In this document: positions 14,815 to 23,085 of the stretch, piece after piece
How positions within the stretch are numbered: the first letter of the stretch is position 1
Layout: every line of letters begins with the position of its first letter
Assembly (NCBI GenBank): GCA_016793525.1
Contig: JAEUJT010000175.1
Span: 1-24,521 of the forward strand
Reading direction: 5' to 3'
Source of the DNA: Archangium sp.
GTDB lineage: Bacteria; Myxococcota; Myxococcia; Myxococcales; Myxococcaceae
Length of the DNA stretch: 24,521 nucleotides
Made by a program: the position numbers and the translations under genes
Notes under the pieces: generated by a model
Database searches by the model: none
Told to the model about the DNA's origin: nothing
What the model saw: the letters and a program-made list of their open reading frames with translations, nothing else

Positions 14815-17361
14815 TCACTGCGTGGCGTCGCCGTGGAACACCCCGTCCCACCCGGTCGGCGGAGGCCCCCGCAACACCCAGGCACACCGCTCGACGTAGC
14901 GCCGCGCCAGCTCGTCATCGGCGGGCATCTTCTCGAACAGCGCCTTGGCGTCGGTGAACCGGCCGTCGTGCCAGGCGCGCATCGCGAGCTCCCAGGCATG
15001 GAGGCGGTCGATCGCCGCTGGCCCCAGCTCTTCCACCGTGCCGAGCAGCTCGTACAAACGCACCGGGCCCTGGCCGCGGCCGAGGCGGAGGGTGTCGAGC
15101 TCGCGAAACGCGAACGCCGCTCCCGCCAGCTCAGGCACGCTCGGGCCGACCACGATGCGCGCGTGGTACTTCTTCGCGAGCGCCTCGAGGCGAAACGACA
15201 TCGCCACCGGCTCTCCCATCACGGTGTAGTTCACCCGATGGAGGGTGCCCATCTCGCCCACCACCGTCGGCCCGGTGTCGAGCCCGGCGCGGAGCACGAG
15301 GGGTCGCCCACAGTCCTTCTCCCACTCGGCGCGCTTGGCATCGAAGCGGCGCTGCAGCTCGAGCGCGGTGCGGCAGGCGGTGGCGACTTGATCGTCGAGC
15401 GTCACCGGCGCGCCCCAGAAGGCCATCAGGCCATCGCCGAGGTACTTGTCGACGTGGCCGCGCGCGTCGAGCACGACCGAGGTCATCTCGTTGAGGTAGC
15501 TGCGCAGCACGCGCACGACGGTCTCCGGCGCCAGCTCGTGGGCCGCGGCGGTGAAGCCTTCGATGTCGCTGAAGTAGATGGTGAGCGGGCGACGCTCGGG
15601 GTGCATCAGGGCGAGATCGCGCTCCACTCGCCGCACCACGTCGTCGCGCACGGCACCGCCGAGCGCGCGCACCATGAAGTCGCGCAGGCCCTGCTCCAGC
15701 GCCCGCGCGTAGCCCAACGCCGCGAGGAAGGTGACGCCGCACGCCAGCAGCGGAGACGCCACCGCCACCCAGCGCAGCTGCTGCACGAAGATCTGCCGCG
15801 CCACGAGTGCGTGGAGAATACCCACCACCACCAGCGTCGCCACCCAGGCCAACCAGCCCGGCCGCCGCACCAGGCTCGACCAGGCCACCGCGAGCAGCGC
15901 GCCGACGAAGGCGAAGGCGACCGTGAGCCACGCGTCGTGTTGCGGCGGGGCGCGGGTGATGCCTTCGCCGCGCAGGAGGTTCACCATCGCCTGCGCCAGG
16001 AGCGCGGGGCGGCCGATCTCGCCCACCGGAGTGAGGAGCGCGGCGGGCCCACTCCGCCCGTCGGCGAAGACCACCAGCTTGCCCTCGAGCTCGTTGTCGT
16101 GGTGCCGAATGCCTCGGGCCACGTCGTCGTCGTCGCGGTTCTGCAGCAGCCGAAACGCTGGGAGCGCCCGCTTCACCGTGCCCCGCTCCGCCCGCGCCAC
16201 CGCCTCGGTATCGAAACGAAGTTGCAAGAAGCCGTCGGGGGTCATCGGCACCGAAAGCGTGGGCCCGAGGTGGAGGCGCCCGTCTTCGTAGCGGAGCTCC
16301 TTGGTCTTGAGGTGCTGCAGAACCGCCACCAGCGCCGCCGAGGCGACGGTGGTCAACCGCCCCTCCGCGTCTTGCATCGCGGTGAACAGCGGCATCGCGC
16401 GAAGGCGCCCGTCGGGATCGGGCTTGAGGGTCGCGACGCCCAACGCGGCAGACGACGGGAGCGCGGCGGCGACCGGCGCATCGAGCTGCCGCGCGCGGAG
16501 GAGCCGCTCGGGGTCGAGCCCTGGCACCTCGACGCGGGCCTGGCGGAGCGCGAGCCAGCTGGCGTCGACCTCGAACGCGTCATCGGCCGGCACCAGCCGC
16601 CGCACCACGAGCGCCGCCGCGGGGTCGATGGAGGCGAGCAGCGACTTGGCCTTCGCCTCCGAGGCCACGCCGGCCCACACCTCGAACGCGCCGTCGGCGG
16701 GAATGACGTAGGTCGCGGTTCGGCGGCGGAGCACCTCGCGCGCGATCGACGGCGCGTTGGGTTCGTCGAGCGCGGCGCCGATTCTCACCAGCACCGGGGC
16801 GAGTGGACGTTCACCCTGCCGCGCGGGGCGCGTGGAGACATCGACGCCGACGGTCACCTTGCCCGTGAGCTTGGCGATCTGCGCGGCGAAGCGCTCATCG
16901 TCGGTGGTGTTGGCGTCTCCGCGGCACGGGGCGCAGGAATGTGGCGACGGCTCGGCCAGCGGTTGGTCGATCAACACGCTCGACGCGCCTTCTTTCACCA
17001 ACTGGCCCACCAGCGCCCCGGAGAGCTCACGGGCCCAGGGCCGCATGGCCCACTCGATGTGCTCCGACTCGTGCACGTTGGCTTCTGTCTCTTCGTCGAC
17101 CGTCACCAGCACCACGTCGTCGCTGCGCTGCGAGGTGCCGCCCAGCTCGCGCACGCGCCAGTCGAGCGTGACCCACTCGAGGCGCTCGAGCCACAGCCGA
17201 CCCACCACGTGCCAGGGTGGGTCGACGGTGAGGTCGCGGCGCTCGAGGCGAGAGGCGGCGGTGCCTCCGATGGCGCCGCCCACCAGCAGAGCCCAGACGA
17301 AGGCCACGCCGAACTTCTGGAGAAACCGGCGGCCGGCCGACTGAAGAGGATTCGTCGCCAC
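14815..17361 (-). CDS. CHASE2-sensor class III adenylate cyclase-like protein
   Basis: 848-aa predicted inner-membrane protein. Order: TM1 (about 18-35), a large extracytoplasmic CHASE2 domain (about 60-470; DVVLVTVDEETEA, DGRLRAMPLF, GKLVVFADGRSGPAALLTPVGEI), three TM segments (about 477-495, 503-521, 533-551), a class III cyclase domain (about 589-775) and a helical, TPR-like tail. In the cyclase domain both metal Asps are present (Asp599 in FSDIEGFT, Asp643 in KYLGDG), as are adenine-specifying Lys639 and Thr713 (NYTVMG) and the transition-state Arg724. The position of the transition-state Asn (VNxAxR) is Ala720 (VAMSFR), so activity may be weak or absent. The start is a GTG at 17361, as no ATG fits; 27 bases separate it from the divergent lipoprotein gene. 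If active, it would supply cAMP to proteins such as the cNMP-binding kinase at 1114-2586. Confidence 0.88.
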   Translation of the reverse strand: MATNPLQSAGRRFLQKFGVAFVWALLVGGAIGGTAASRLERRDLTVDPPWHVVGRLWLERLEWVTLDWRVRELGGTSQRSDDVVLVTVDEETEANVHESEHIEWAMRPWARELSGALVGQLVKEGASSVLIDQPLAEPSPHSCAPCRGDANTTDDERFAAQIAKLTGKVTVGVDVSTRPARQGERPLAPVLVRIGAALDEPNAPSIAREVLRRRTATYVIPADGAFEVWAGVASEAKAKSLLASIDPAAALVVRRLVPADDAFEVDASWLALRQARVEVPGLDPERLLRARQLDAPVAAALPSSAALGVATLKPDPDGRLRAMPLFTAMQDAEGRLTTVASAALVAVLQHLKTKELRYEDGRLHLGPTLSVPMTPDGFLQLRFDTEAVARAERGTVKRALPAFRLLQNRDDDDVARGIRHHDNELEGKLVVFADGRSGPAALLTPVGEIGRPALLAQAMVNLLRGEGITRAPPQHDAWLTVAFAFVGALLAVAWSSLVRRPGWLAWVATLVVVGILHALVARQIFVQQLRWVAVASPLLACGVTFLAALGYARALEQGLRDFMVRALGGAVRDDVVRRVERDLALMHPERRPLTIYFSDIEGFTAAAHELAPETVVRVLRSYLNEMTSVVLDARGHVDKYLGDGLMAFWGAPVTLDDQVATACRTALELQRRFDAKRAEWEKDCGRPLVLRAGLDTGPTVVGEMGTLHRVNYTVMGEPVAMSFRLEALAKKYHARIVVGPSVPELAGAAFAFRELDTLRLGRGQGPVRLYELLGTVEELGPAAIDRLHAWELAMRAWHDGRFTDAKALFEKMPADDELARRYVERCAWVLRGPPPTGWDGVFHGDATQ

Positions 17362-17388
17362 GGCGTGGGAGCGTATGCTGGCCGGACA

Positions 17389-18258
17389 ATGAAGACTGCT
17401 TTGAAGATGGGCGTGTTGGCGGTGGTGGCGGCGCTCGGGTGCAACCAGCTGACAGCCAAACACGTGGCGGTGGCGACGTTGCTGGCGACGCCGGCGATTC
17501 AATTTCCTCCCGAGGCGATCGCGCAACCCGACGGAGGCTTCTTCAACTTCGACGCCGGCGGGTTCACCATCGAGATGGACTGGGACGGCGGCATCACCAT
17601 TCCCGCGGAGTCGGTGGCCAGCCTGTTCTTCGGCCTGCGGCCCGACGAGTCACCGGCGTCGATTCCCGACGGCATCGAGGGCGCGAAGGTGACGCTGAGC
17701 GAGGCCGGCGGTGGCTCGTGGCAGCTCAAAGAAGGCGGCTTGGGGAGCTACTCCCTGGCGCTCGACGACGGCGGCTTCGCGTACAAAGACACCGCGACCT
17801 ACAGCTTCACCATGGAGCAGGGCGGCGCGTCGTACGTGGCGAAGATCGAGCGGGTGCCATCGCGCGAGAACATCGGCATCTTTCACCCGGCGGCTGGGTA
17901 CATGGAGCTCACGGCGGGGCAGGCGGTCACCTTCACCCGCCCGGAGCCTTCGGCGAGCGAAGATCGGCCGGTGGCGTTCATCACGGTGTTCCCCATCAGC
18001 CGGTTTGGGCAGAAGCTGACGCCGACGTACACGACGTTCCCCAAGGCGCCGGTCGACTTCCTCAAGTTGGTGCTGTCGCCAGCGGGCTTCCGGGCGAACC
18101 AGGTGAGCATCCCCGGTTCGGCGTTTCCCCAGGGGAACTCCAACTACCTGATCGTGCTCCAGACGGCGAAGCTCGGAGGCCCTGCATCGGACAACCTCTT
18201 CACCGGCTCGGCCATTCTCGCCGGCACGTCCGAGGTCGGAATCGTGAAGACCAAATAG
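17389..18258 (+). CDS. Lipoprotein of unknown function
   Basis: 289 aa with a classical lipoprotein signal (MKTALKMGVLAVVAALGC, Cys18), so exported and probably lipidated. The mature part is beta-rich with repeated Asp-Gly-Gly turns (AQPDGGFFNFDAGG, MDWDGGITIP, LDDGGFAYKD). The middle (YSFTMEQGGASYVAKIERVPS) and end (NYLIVLQTAKLGGPAS) suggest an Ig-like or jelly-roll fold. The mature protein has no cysteines beyond the lipidated one and no enzyme motif. I do not recognise a family. The gene diverges from the CHASE2 cyclase with 27 bases between starts, which suggests shared regulation, and ends 74 bases before tRNA-Val. A much longer open frame upstream is antisense to the cyclase and is not used. 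The start codon lacks an obvious ribosome binding site. Confidence 0.8.
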   Translation: MKTALKMGVLAVVAALGCNQLTAKHVAVATLLATPAIQFPPEAIAQPDGGFFNFDAGGFTIEMDWDGGITIPAESVASLFFGLRPDESPASIPDGIEGAKVTLSEAGGGSWQLKEGGLGSYSLALDDGGFAYKDTATYSFTMEQGGASYVAKIERVPSRENIGIFHPAAGYMELTAGQAVTFTRPEPSASEDRPVAFITVFPISRFGQKLTPTYTTFPKAPVDFLKLVLSPAGFRANQVSIPGSAFPQGNSNYLIVLQTAKLGGPASDNLFTGSAILAGTSEVGIVKTK

Positions 18259-18287
18259 CCGTCAGGCGCCGATTCCGCCGAAGTCTG

Positions 18288-18317
18288 TTGACAGGGTACG
18301 CGAGAAAGCCATACAAG
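18288..18317 (+). promoter_or_regulatory. Sigma-70-type promoter of the tRNA-Val/tRNA-Asp unit
   Basis: A perfect -35 TTGACA (18288-18293) is followed after 18 bases by a -10-like TACAAG (18312-18317, 4 of 6 matches), 15 bases before the first base of tRNA-Val. Position and -35 quality fit a housekeeping tRNA promoter. Confidence 0.65.
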
Positions 18318-18332
18318 CCGCGCGCTCGCCGG

Positions 18333-18404
18333 GGGCGGATAGCTCAGCGGTAGAGCGTCGCCCTTACAAGGCGAGGGTCACAGGTTCGAAACCTGTTCCG
18401 CCCA
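18333..18404 (+). tRNA. tRNA-Val (anticodon TAC)
   Basis: A complete 72-base cloverleaf: acceptor GGGCGGA pairs with TCCGCCC (discriminator A404); D arm GCTC/GAGC; anticodon stem TCGCC/GGCGA around loop CTTACAA (anticodon UAC, reads GUA); variable loop GGGTC; T arm ACAGG/CCTGT with TTCGAAA. The 3' CCA is not encoded (ACA follows). It is co-transcribed with tRNA-Asp 14 bases downstream. Confidence 0.96.
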
Positions 18405-18418
18405 ACAAATTGAATACT

Positions 18419-18492
18419 GGGGAGTTAGTTCAGCTGGTTAGAACGTCGGCCTGTCACGCCGAAGGTCAGGGGTTCAAGTCCCCTACTCCTCG
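18419..18492 (+). tRNA. tRNA-Asp (anticodon GTC)
   Basis: A complete 74-base cloverleaf: acceptor GGGGAGT pairs with ACTCCTC (one G-T pair), discriminator G492 as expected for tRNA-Asp; D arm GTTC/GAAC; anticodon stem TCGGC/GCCGA around loop CTGTCAC (anticodon GUC); T arm AGGGG/CCCCT with TTCAAGT. The 3' CCA is not encoded. A strong terminator begins 10 bases downstream. Confidence 0.96.
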
Positions 18493-18502
18493 CAACGAAG
18501 AA

Positions 18503-18535
18503 GCCTCCAAGTCCCTAAGACTTGGGGGCTTTTTT
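18503..18535 (+). terminator. Intrinsic terminator of the tRNA unit
   Basis: An 11-base stem GCCTCCAAGTC (18503-18513) / GACTTGGGGGC (18519-18529), with a single T-G pair and a 5-base loop, is followed at once by six Ts (18530-18535). This is a textbook rho-independent terminator just after tRNA-Asp. In the opposite direction the A-rich flank is weak, so it probably serves the leftward gene at 18549-18806 less well. Confidence 0.92.
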
Positions 18536-18548
18536 GTTTCGTGCCGCA

Positions 18549-18806
18549 CTACCCGCGCTTCGCCTTGCGAAGGTCGTCAACGAGCCATCTGAGATACCAG
18601 AGCTCGGTGTGGCCGGGCTTCTGCTCGCGGAGGGCGGCGATGCGCTCCTTGAGATGCAACCGGCCTTCGTGTGAGCCGAGGCGCATCATCGTCACGTACT
18701 CGCGTTCCAACACCGCGACTGGATCTGGAGGCGGCATCACCAGGCCCACCAGGAAAAGCACACCGAACGCGGCGGCGATTGCGGCAATCACCCAGACGGG
18801 GCTCAT
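18549..18806 (-). CDS. Small single-span membrane protein of unknown function
   Basis: 85 aa: an N-terminal hydrophobic segment (residues about 4-25, VWVIAAIAAAFGVLFLVGLV), then a charged helical cytoplasmic-looking region (VLEREYVTMMRLGSHEGRLHLKER; LWYLRWLVDDLRKAKRG) ending in basic residues. The segment lacks a lipobox or clear signal peptidase site, so it should stay as a membrane anchor. It overlaps the M50 protease gene by four bases (ATGA), with AAGGA about six bases before its ATG, so the two are translationally coupled. The context suggests an accessory or regulator of the protease, or merely an operon partner. No family is recognised. Confidence 0.7.
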   Translation of the reverse strand: MSPVWVIAAIAAAFGVLFLVGLVMPPPDPVAVLEREYVTMMRLGSHEGRLHLKERIAALREQKPGHTELWYLRWLVDDLRKAKRG

Positions 18807-19438
18807 TGTGAGTCCTTGCGGACGTCGTCCATCAGCGACGACACGAGCGATTTCACCTCGTCGCCACCTTCTCCCGCGTCAAACGCCGCGTCCCGCTCGT
18901 CGAGCGCATTGGCCACATTCGACCGGTGATTGACCTGCAACCGCCTCCGGAGCGCCTTGCCCAACAGCAGCGGCAGCGCCCAGGCCTGCCCCCCGTCGAG
19001 CGGCTCGACCGGTATGAGGTTCACGGCGATGAGCCATGCATTTGAAGAGGTGACTGCCCACATCACCTCCCAGGCCGGGCCTGACACTGGGGCGGCGAAC
19101 TGCTGGTACAGCAGCGCCACACCCAACAACACCAGCTGCGCCCAAACCCCACCCCAGGCAATCGCGGCCCGCCCAATGGCTGAAACCTCGCCACGCCACG
19201 AACAGAAGCCGCCAAACCCGTTCAATTGAATACCGATTGGCGTCGCCCCGCAGGCACGAACAACCACTGCGTGACCAACCTCATGAAGCAACACGATGCC
19301 CGCGAAACAAACGACGCGAATCGGCTCGAAACGAAACCCGTTGAAAACGAAGGCCCCCACGAGTGCCGACCAATGCAGGCGCACATCGACCTTGGCCACG
19401 CGCCCAAGGAGAACGCTGCCATTGGCAATCGACGCCAC
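18803..19438 (-). CDS. M50-family (site-2 protease type) intramembrane zinc metalloprotease
   Basis: A multi-spanning membrane protein of about 211 aa of the S2P/M50 group, which cleaves substrates within the membrane, often anti-sigma factors or other membrane-bound regulators. Zinc motif HEVGH is at 52-56 inside a hydrophobic segment (FAGIVLLHEVGHAVVV). The second motif NLIPVEPLDGG (140-150), with the third zinc ligand Asp148, lies after further hydrophobic segments (WGGVWAQLVLLGVALLY; AWLIAVNLIP). The N-terminal part (GSVLLGRVAKVDVRLHW) is typical of this subgroup. The start is uncertain: the GTG at 19438 fits the family and leaves 76 bases to the divergent lipoprotein, while the ATG at 19531 (AGAAGAG upstream) would add 31 residues and overlap that gene's 5' end. 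The C-terminal 45 residues are charged and cytoplasmic. The substrate is unknown. Confidence 0.85.
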   Translation of the reverse strand: MASIANGSVLLGRVAKVDVRLHWSALVGAFVFNGFRFEPIRVVCFAGIVLLHEVGHAVVVRACGATPIGIQLNGFGGFCSWRGEVSAIGRAAIAWGGVWAQLVLLGVALLYQQFAAPVSGPAWEVMWAVTSSNAWLIAVNLIPVEPLDGGQAWALPLLLGKALRRRLQVNHRSNVANALDERDAAFDAGEGGDEVKSLVSSLMDDVRKDSQ

Positions 19439-19514
19439 GCCGCATTGTGTACCGAATCGCGGCTGGTCCTCGAGCCCTGTTTCCTCCCCCGAGGAAATCT
19501 GGTTAGCCCATGGC

Positions 19515-22500
19515 GTGATTCGCGCGCTCATCGCTCTTCTGGTCGTCACCTCCGCCTGCCGTTCGCTCGAGCTGCCTGAGCCTCCGCCGCCGCCGGGGCC
19601 GGGCTCGATTCAGGGCAGAGTGGTCTACGCGAAGCCTGGCCAGTCGACGCCGGTGCCCGCCAAGGGCGCGACCATCGAGCTGCTCGGGAGCTCGTTGTCG
19701 ACGAGCGTCACCGCCGACACCGGGTACTTCTCTCTGTCACCGGTGCCCGTGACCGAGGGCGCGCTGCTGTTCCGACTCGACAGCGACGGCGACGGCAAGG
19801 TCGATCACCAGAAGCTGCTCCGGCTCGAAGATCTGAAGGCTGGGCCCGGCATCGACGTGTCGCTGGGCGAGGTGTCGTTGGGCGGCAACGCCATTGTCCG
19901 CGGCTCGGTGCTGCGCGCCAACGTGCCCACCGCCACCGGCCATGCCGGCAGCACGGTCTTCGTGCCCGAAGGCCCCTTCATCGCGTACGCCGGCGACAAC
20001 GGCGCCTTCACCTTCGAGAACCTGCCCGAAGGCACGCTGACGCTGTCGTTCTTTCGCCCCGGCTACATCTCGCAGCGCAGCACGATCACTCTGCGCGCCG
20101 GAGAGATCTTCACCCACTCCGCGGTGGCGCTCTCCCCCGACCCGGCGGTTGTGACCCTCACCACCGTCACCGGCACCGTGCTGCTCTTCGGCGCGCCCTC
20201 GTCTGAGGGGGTCACCGTGCGGGCCTCGAGCACCAGCGCCACCGCCACCACCGATGAGCAAGGCCGCTACACCTTCACCGGCCTCGACCCCGGCCTCACC
20301 GCGTTCAGCTTCGAGAAGGCAGGCTTCGTCAGCGCGACGGTGCGCAATGTGCTGGTCGCCGGCGCAAACATCGACGTCGCTACCGTGCTGCTGGTGCCCG
20401 GCACCTCGAGCCGCCCCGACCTCGACGCCGGAGCCCCCTTCGATGCGGGCCTCGCCGTCGACTCCGGGACGCCCGATGCCGGTGGAATGGATGCAGGCGC
20501 TCCAGCCGATGCCGGCACCGTGGACGACGCGGGCACCTCAACCGACGCTGGCACCTCAACCGACGCTGGCACCTCGACCGACGCTGGCACCTCAACCGAC
20601 GCGGGAACCTCGACCGACGCCGGCTCCACCGACGCGGGAACCTCAACCGACGCCGGCTCCACCGACGCGGGCACGTCAACCGACGCCGGAGTCGTCGACG
20701 CGGGCAGCGACCCGGTGGCTGCCGTCACCGCTCCGGCCTTCGTGCTGATCAACGCGAGCTTCACGTTGAATGCCTCGACCTCGGTCGGAGAGCGCCCGCT
20801 CGTCTACCACTGGACCCAATTGAGCGGCCCGACCGTCACCATTCCCAACAACAACACCGTCGTGGCGGCCACGCCCAACATCACCGCGCCCAACGCCCCG
20901 ACGGTGCTGCGGTTCGGCCTCACCGTCACCGACGCGAACGGCCGCACCAGCCCTCAGGTGCAAGTCACTGTTCCAGTCGGCACGCGCCCCACCGCGGTCA
21001 TCTCCGCGGGCACTCCAACCACCGTCTACGCCTCGCAGCAGGTGCTCATCGACGGCTCCACCAGCACCGACACCACGGGCTCGGGAGTGGTGCAATACGA
21101 CTGGGCGGTGCTCCCGACGAGCGTCACGGCGGTGCCCCAGGGCGCGACCGGCAACAAGGTGCTGCTCACCATGCCCAGCACCGTCGCCACGCCCACCGCC
21201 GTCTCTGTGTCGCTGGTCGTCACCAACGGCCTTGGCATTCAGAGCATCAACACCAGCACGGTGAGCTTCACACTGACGACGGCGTCGGCGCCTGTGTGGA
21301 GCGTCGACGCTGGCCAGCCCTTCATCGTGAACGCCTTGGCGCTGGCCACATTGACCGGCTCCGCGACGGTACCAGGCGTGCCGGGAGCGACCTTTACCTA
21401 CCAATGGTCTCCGGCCTTCGAGCCCGACAGCGGCGTGGCCGACTGGCAGCTGACCGACCCGACGGCGCAGACAACGACCTTCGTCGCACCGGCCGTCGTC
21501 GGAGCCAGCCGCTTCATCACCTTCACCCTCACCGCCACCAGCACCTCTGGCCTGACACCGCCGCAGAAGCAGGCCACCACCTGGGCCACGGTTGTCGACC
21601 GCACCAAGCCCACGGTGCAGAGCACCAGCTTGCGCGGTACGCCAGCCATGGGCAGCAACCTGGGGCTGATCATCGACTTCTCCGAGCCGATCGACCCCGG
21701 CTCGGTCAACAGCGTGACCGTCAACATTCCCAGTGGAGCGCCCTATTCCGCCCCGCCCGTCGCTCGGCGCCTCGTGACGGGGAGCCGGCTGGTGCTGATG
21801 TTCGACCCGCCCGCGCCGGTGGGCAATTCGTACATCTTGTCCATCGCGAACGTGGACGATCTTTCGCCCGCGGCGAACCGAATCACCACGGTCACGTTCC
21901 CCTTCGTTACGGAGACCCGGTGGACGCCGGTGTTCGAGTCGCAGTCGATGTCGAACAGCGAGCCGAGGCCGGGGTTGGTGGTGCAGACGCCCGACGGCGG
22001 CCTGAGCGAGCCGCGGGTGACGCTCTTCGGCCGCAAGAACGACACGACGTGGTTCCTGTCACCGGTGAACCCGGCCACCTGCCCCACCGGCCCGTGCACC
22101 ATCGCCGACGACGCAACGGCCCCGGCGGTACCGCTGCTGCCCACGCCAGTGCGCGGCGTGCGCGGTGTGGTGGCGCAGAACGTCGGCTTCGCCCTGGCTC
22201 AGGTGAGGGACCTGTTGGGAGACGCGGGCATCGCCTTTTCAAACGCGGGCGGCACCTGGGCACCCATCGCTCCGCCTCCGGGCACGATGTACAGCGATGA
22301 GACGACCCTCTTCAGCACGTACGCCGAGAACAACACGCTCAAGGTGGCGCAGTCGGCGAATGCGGGGCTCAGCTGGTCGCAACCAGACTCCGGAATCATC
22401 ACGGTCGACCCGACCAACTTCAACACCGATGCGGGTGCCGACGTCGTGCTGATGGGCACCCAGTACCCGACGTACGACGCGTTCGTCATCGGCAAGACCA

Positions 22501-23000
22501 CCTCGGGCGATGCGCGCGCCTACAGCAAAGACCCGCTGGCCACCACGTGGGCCTCGTACGGCGCCCTGAGCCCCAGCGCCGACAAGGTGGTCGAGGCGCG
22601 AATCAGCCACCTCGGAGGGTCCGGTTACAGCAACGCAGCCATGGCGTCGCTGCGGAGGGTGAGCGGCGAGCTCCGCCTCGTGCTGTTCGGCTCGGTCAAC
22701 AACGGCTGCACGCTTTGGTCGGCGGGCTCCGGAATGACCAGCTTCGATTCGAAGTGGCGCGACACCTCGCTCTACGTCGCGGCCGCCGTGAACGGGCAGC
22801 TGATCGTCAAGTACTGCCAGACCGGCGTCTTCACACCGCAGACCATCACCGGCCCGGGTGCCGGTGGCTCGTTCAACAACAACGTCACCTGCACCGCGGA
22901 GTCACCCGAGCTCTTCTTCTTCGACGAGAAGATCTACGTCGCCTGGGCCGAGAAGTGCGGCGCCAGCCCGTGGAAGATGTACTTCCGCGGCTTCGAATAG
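19515..23000 (+). CDS. Giant surface lipoprotein: carboxypeptidase-regulatory-like, Asp-Ala-Gly linker, Ig-like and C-terminal domains
   Basis: 1161 aa from the GTG at 19515, chosen because it opens a signal peptide (VIRALIALLVVTSAC, Cys15; the lipobox is imperfect). A longer upstream frame is antisense to the protease gene. Order: three carboxypeptidase-regulatory-like (transthyretin-fold) domains (about 31-105, 125-205, 213-292; SIQGRVVYA, GRYTFTGLDPGLTAFSFEKA), a low-complexity Asp-Ala-Gly linker (305-397), three PKD/Ig-like domains (399-695; PLVYHWTQLSGP, VVQYDWAVLP, FTYQWSPAF), an Ig-like domain of SbsA type (697-797; LIIDFSEPIDPGSVNSVTV) and a 360-residue C-terminal region with BNR/Asp-box-like strands (VGFALAQVRDLLGDAGIAFS, AQSANAGLSWSQPDSG), perhaps a propeller. 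Probably an outer-surface adhesion or binding protein. No catalytic triad or metal site is visible. The neighbouring M50 protease is divergent. Confidence 0.85.
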   Translation: MIRALIALLVVTSACRSLELPEPPPPPGPGSIQGRVVYAKPGQSTPVPAKGATIELLGSSLSTSVTADTGYFSLSPVPVTEGALLFRLDSDGDGKVDHQKLLRLEDLKAGPGIDVSLGEVSLGGNAIVRGSVLRANVPTATGHAGSTVFVPEGPFIAYAGDNGAFTFENLPEGTLTLSFFRPGYISQRSTITLRAGEIFTHSAVALSPDPAVVTLTTVTGTVLLFGAPSSEGVTVRASSTSATATTDEQGRYTFTGLDPGLTAFSFEKAGFVSATVRNVLVAGANIDVATVLLVPGTSSRPDLDAGAPFDAGLAVDSGTPDAGGMDAGAPADAGTVDDAGTSTDAGTSTDAGTSTDAGTSTDAGTSTDAGSTDAGTSTDAGSTDAGTSTDAGVVDAGSDPVAAVTAPAFVLINASFTLNASTSVGERPLVYHWTQLSGPTVTIPNNNTVVAATPNITAPNAPTVLRFGLTVTDANGRTSPQVQVTVPVGTRPTAVISAGTPTTVYASQQVLIDGSTSTDTTGSGVVQYDWAVLPTSVTAVPQGATGNKVLLTMPSTVATPTAVSVSLVVTNGLGIQSINTSTVSFTLTTASAPVWSVDAGQPFIVNALALATLTGSATVPGVPGATFTYQWSPAFEPDSGVADWQLTDPTAQTTTFVAPAVVGASRFITFTLTATSTSGLTPPQKQATTWATVVDRTKPTVQSTSLRGTPAMGSNLGLIIDFSEPIDPGSVNSVTVNIPSGAPYSAPPVARRLVTGSRLVLMFDPPAPVGNSYILSIANVDDLSPAANRITTVTFPFVTETRWTPVFESQSMSNSEPRPGLVVQTPDGGLSEPRVTLFGRKNDTTWFLSPVNPATCPTGPCTIADDATAPAVPLLPTPVRGVRGVVAQNVGFALAQVRDLLGDAGIAFSNAGGTWAPIAPPPGTMYSDETTLFSTYAENNTLKVAQSANAGLSWSQPDSGIITVDPTNFNTDAGADVVLMGTQYPTYDAFVIGKTTSGDARAYSKDPLATTWASYGALSPSADKVVEARISHLGGSGYSNAAMASLRRVSGELRLVLFGSVNNGCTLWSAGSGMTSFDSKWRDTSLYVAAAVNGQLIVKYCQTGVFTPQTITGPGAGGSFNNNVTCTAESPELFFFDEKIYVAWAEKCGASPWKMYFRGFE
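20535..20690 (+). repeat. Tandem 18/15-bp repeat encoding (TSTDAG/STDAG)n
   Basis: Five tandem 18-base units encoding TSTDAG are followed by alternating 15-base (STDAG) and 18-base units (STDAG, TSTDAG, STDAG, TSTDAG). The units are nearly identical (accTCaaccgacgctggc type) with few third-base changes, so they are recently expanded. All changes keep the frame. It forms the flexible linker of the giant lipoprotein. Confidence 0.92.
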
Positions 23001-23085
23001 ACGCTCGGCGGGAGGCTGCTCGGGCTACGCCACCCAAGAGCGCCTCGACCTCACCGGCCGCTCCACCTCGCCGCAAGCGCCGCGC

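Noticed and set aside
14833..17388. Very long plus-strand open frame running into the lipoprotein at 17389
   Set aside because: It is antisense to the CHASE2 cyclase and its translation is His/Arg-rich without domains. It is a shadow caused by high third-position GC; only the part from 17389 encodes a signal peptide and real protein.
18419..18535. tRNA-Asp 3' end considered as an integration (att) site of a genomic island
   Set aside because: No integrase gene and no second copy of the tRNA 3' end were noticed in the window; the tRNA is followed directly by its terminator and ordinary genes.
20267..20764. Minus-strand frame with a regular Val-Pro-Ala-Ser-Val-Glu repeat
   Set aside because: It is simply the reverse complement of the TSTDAG linker repeat and has no start signal or conserved domain.
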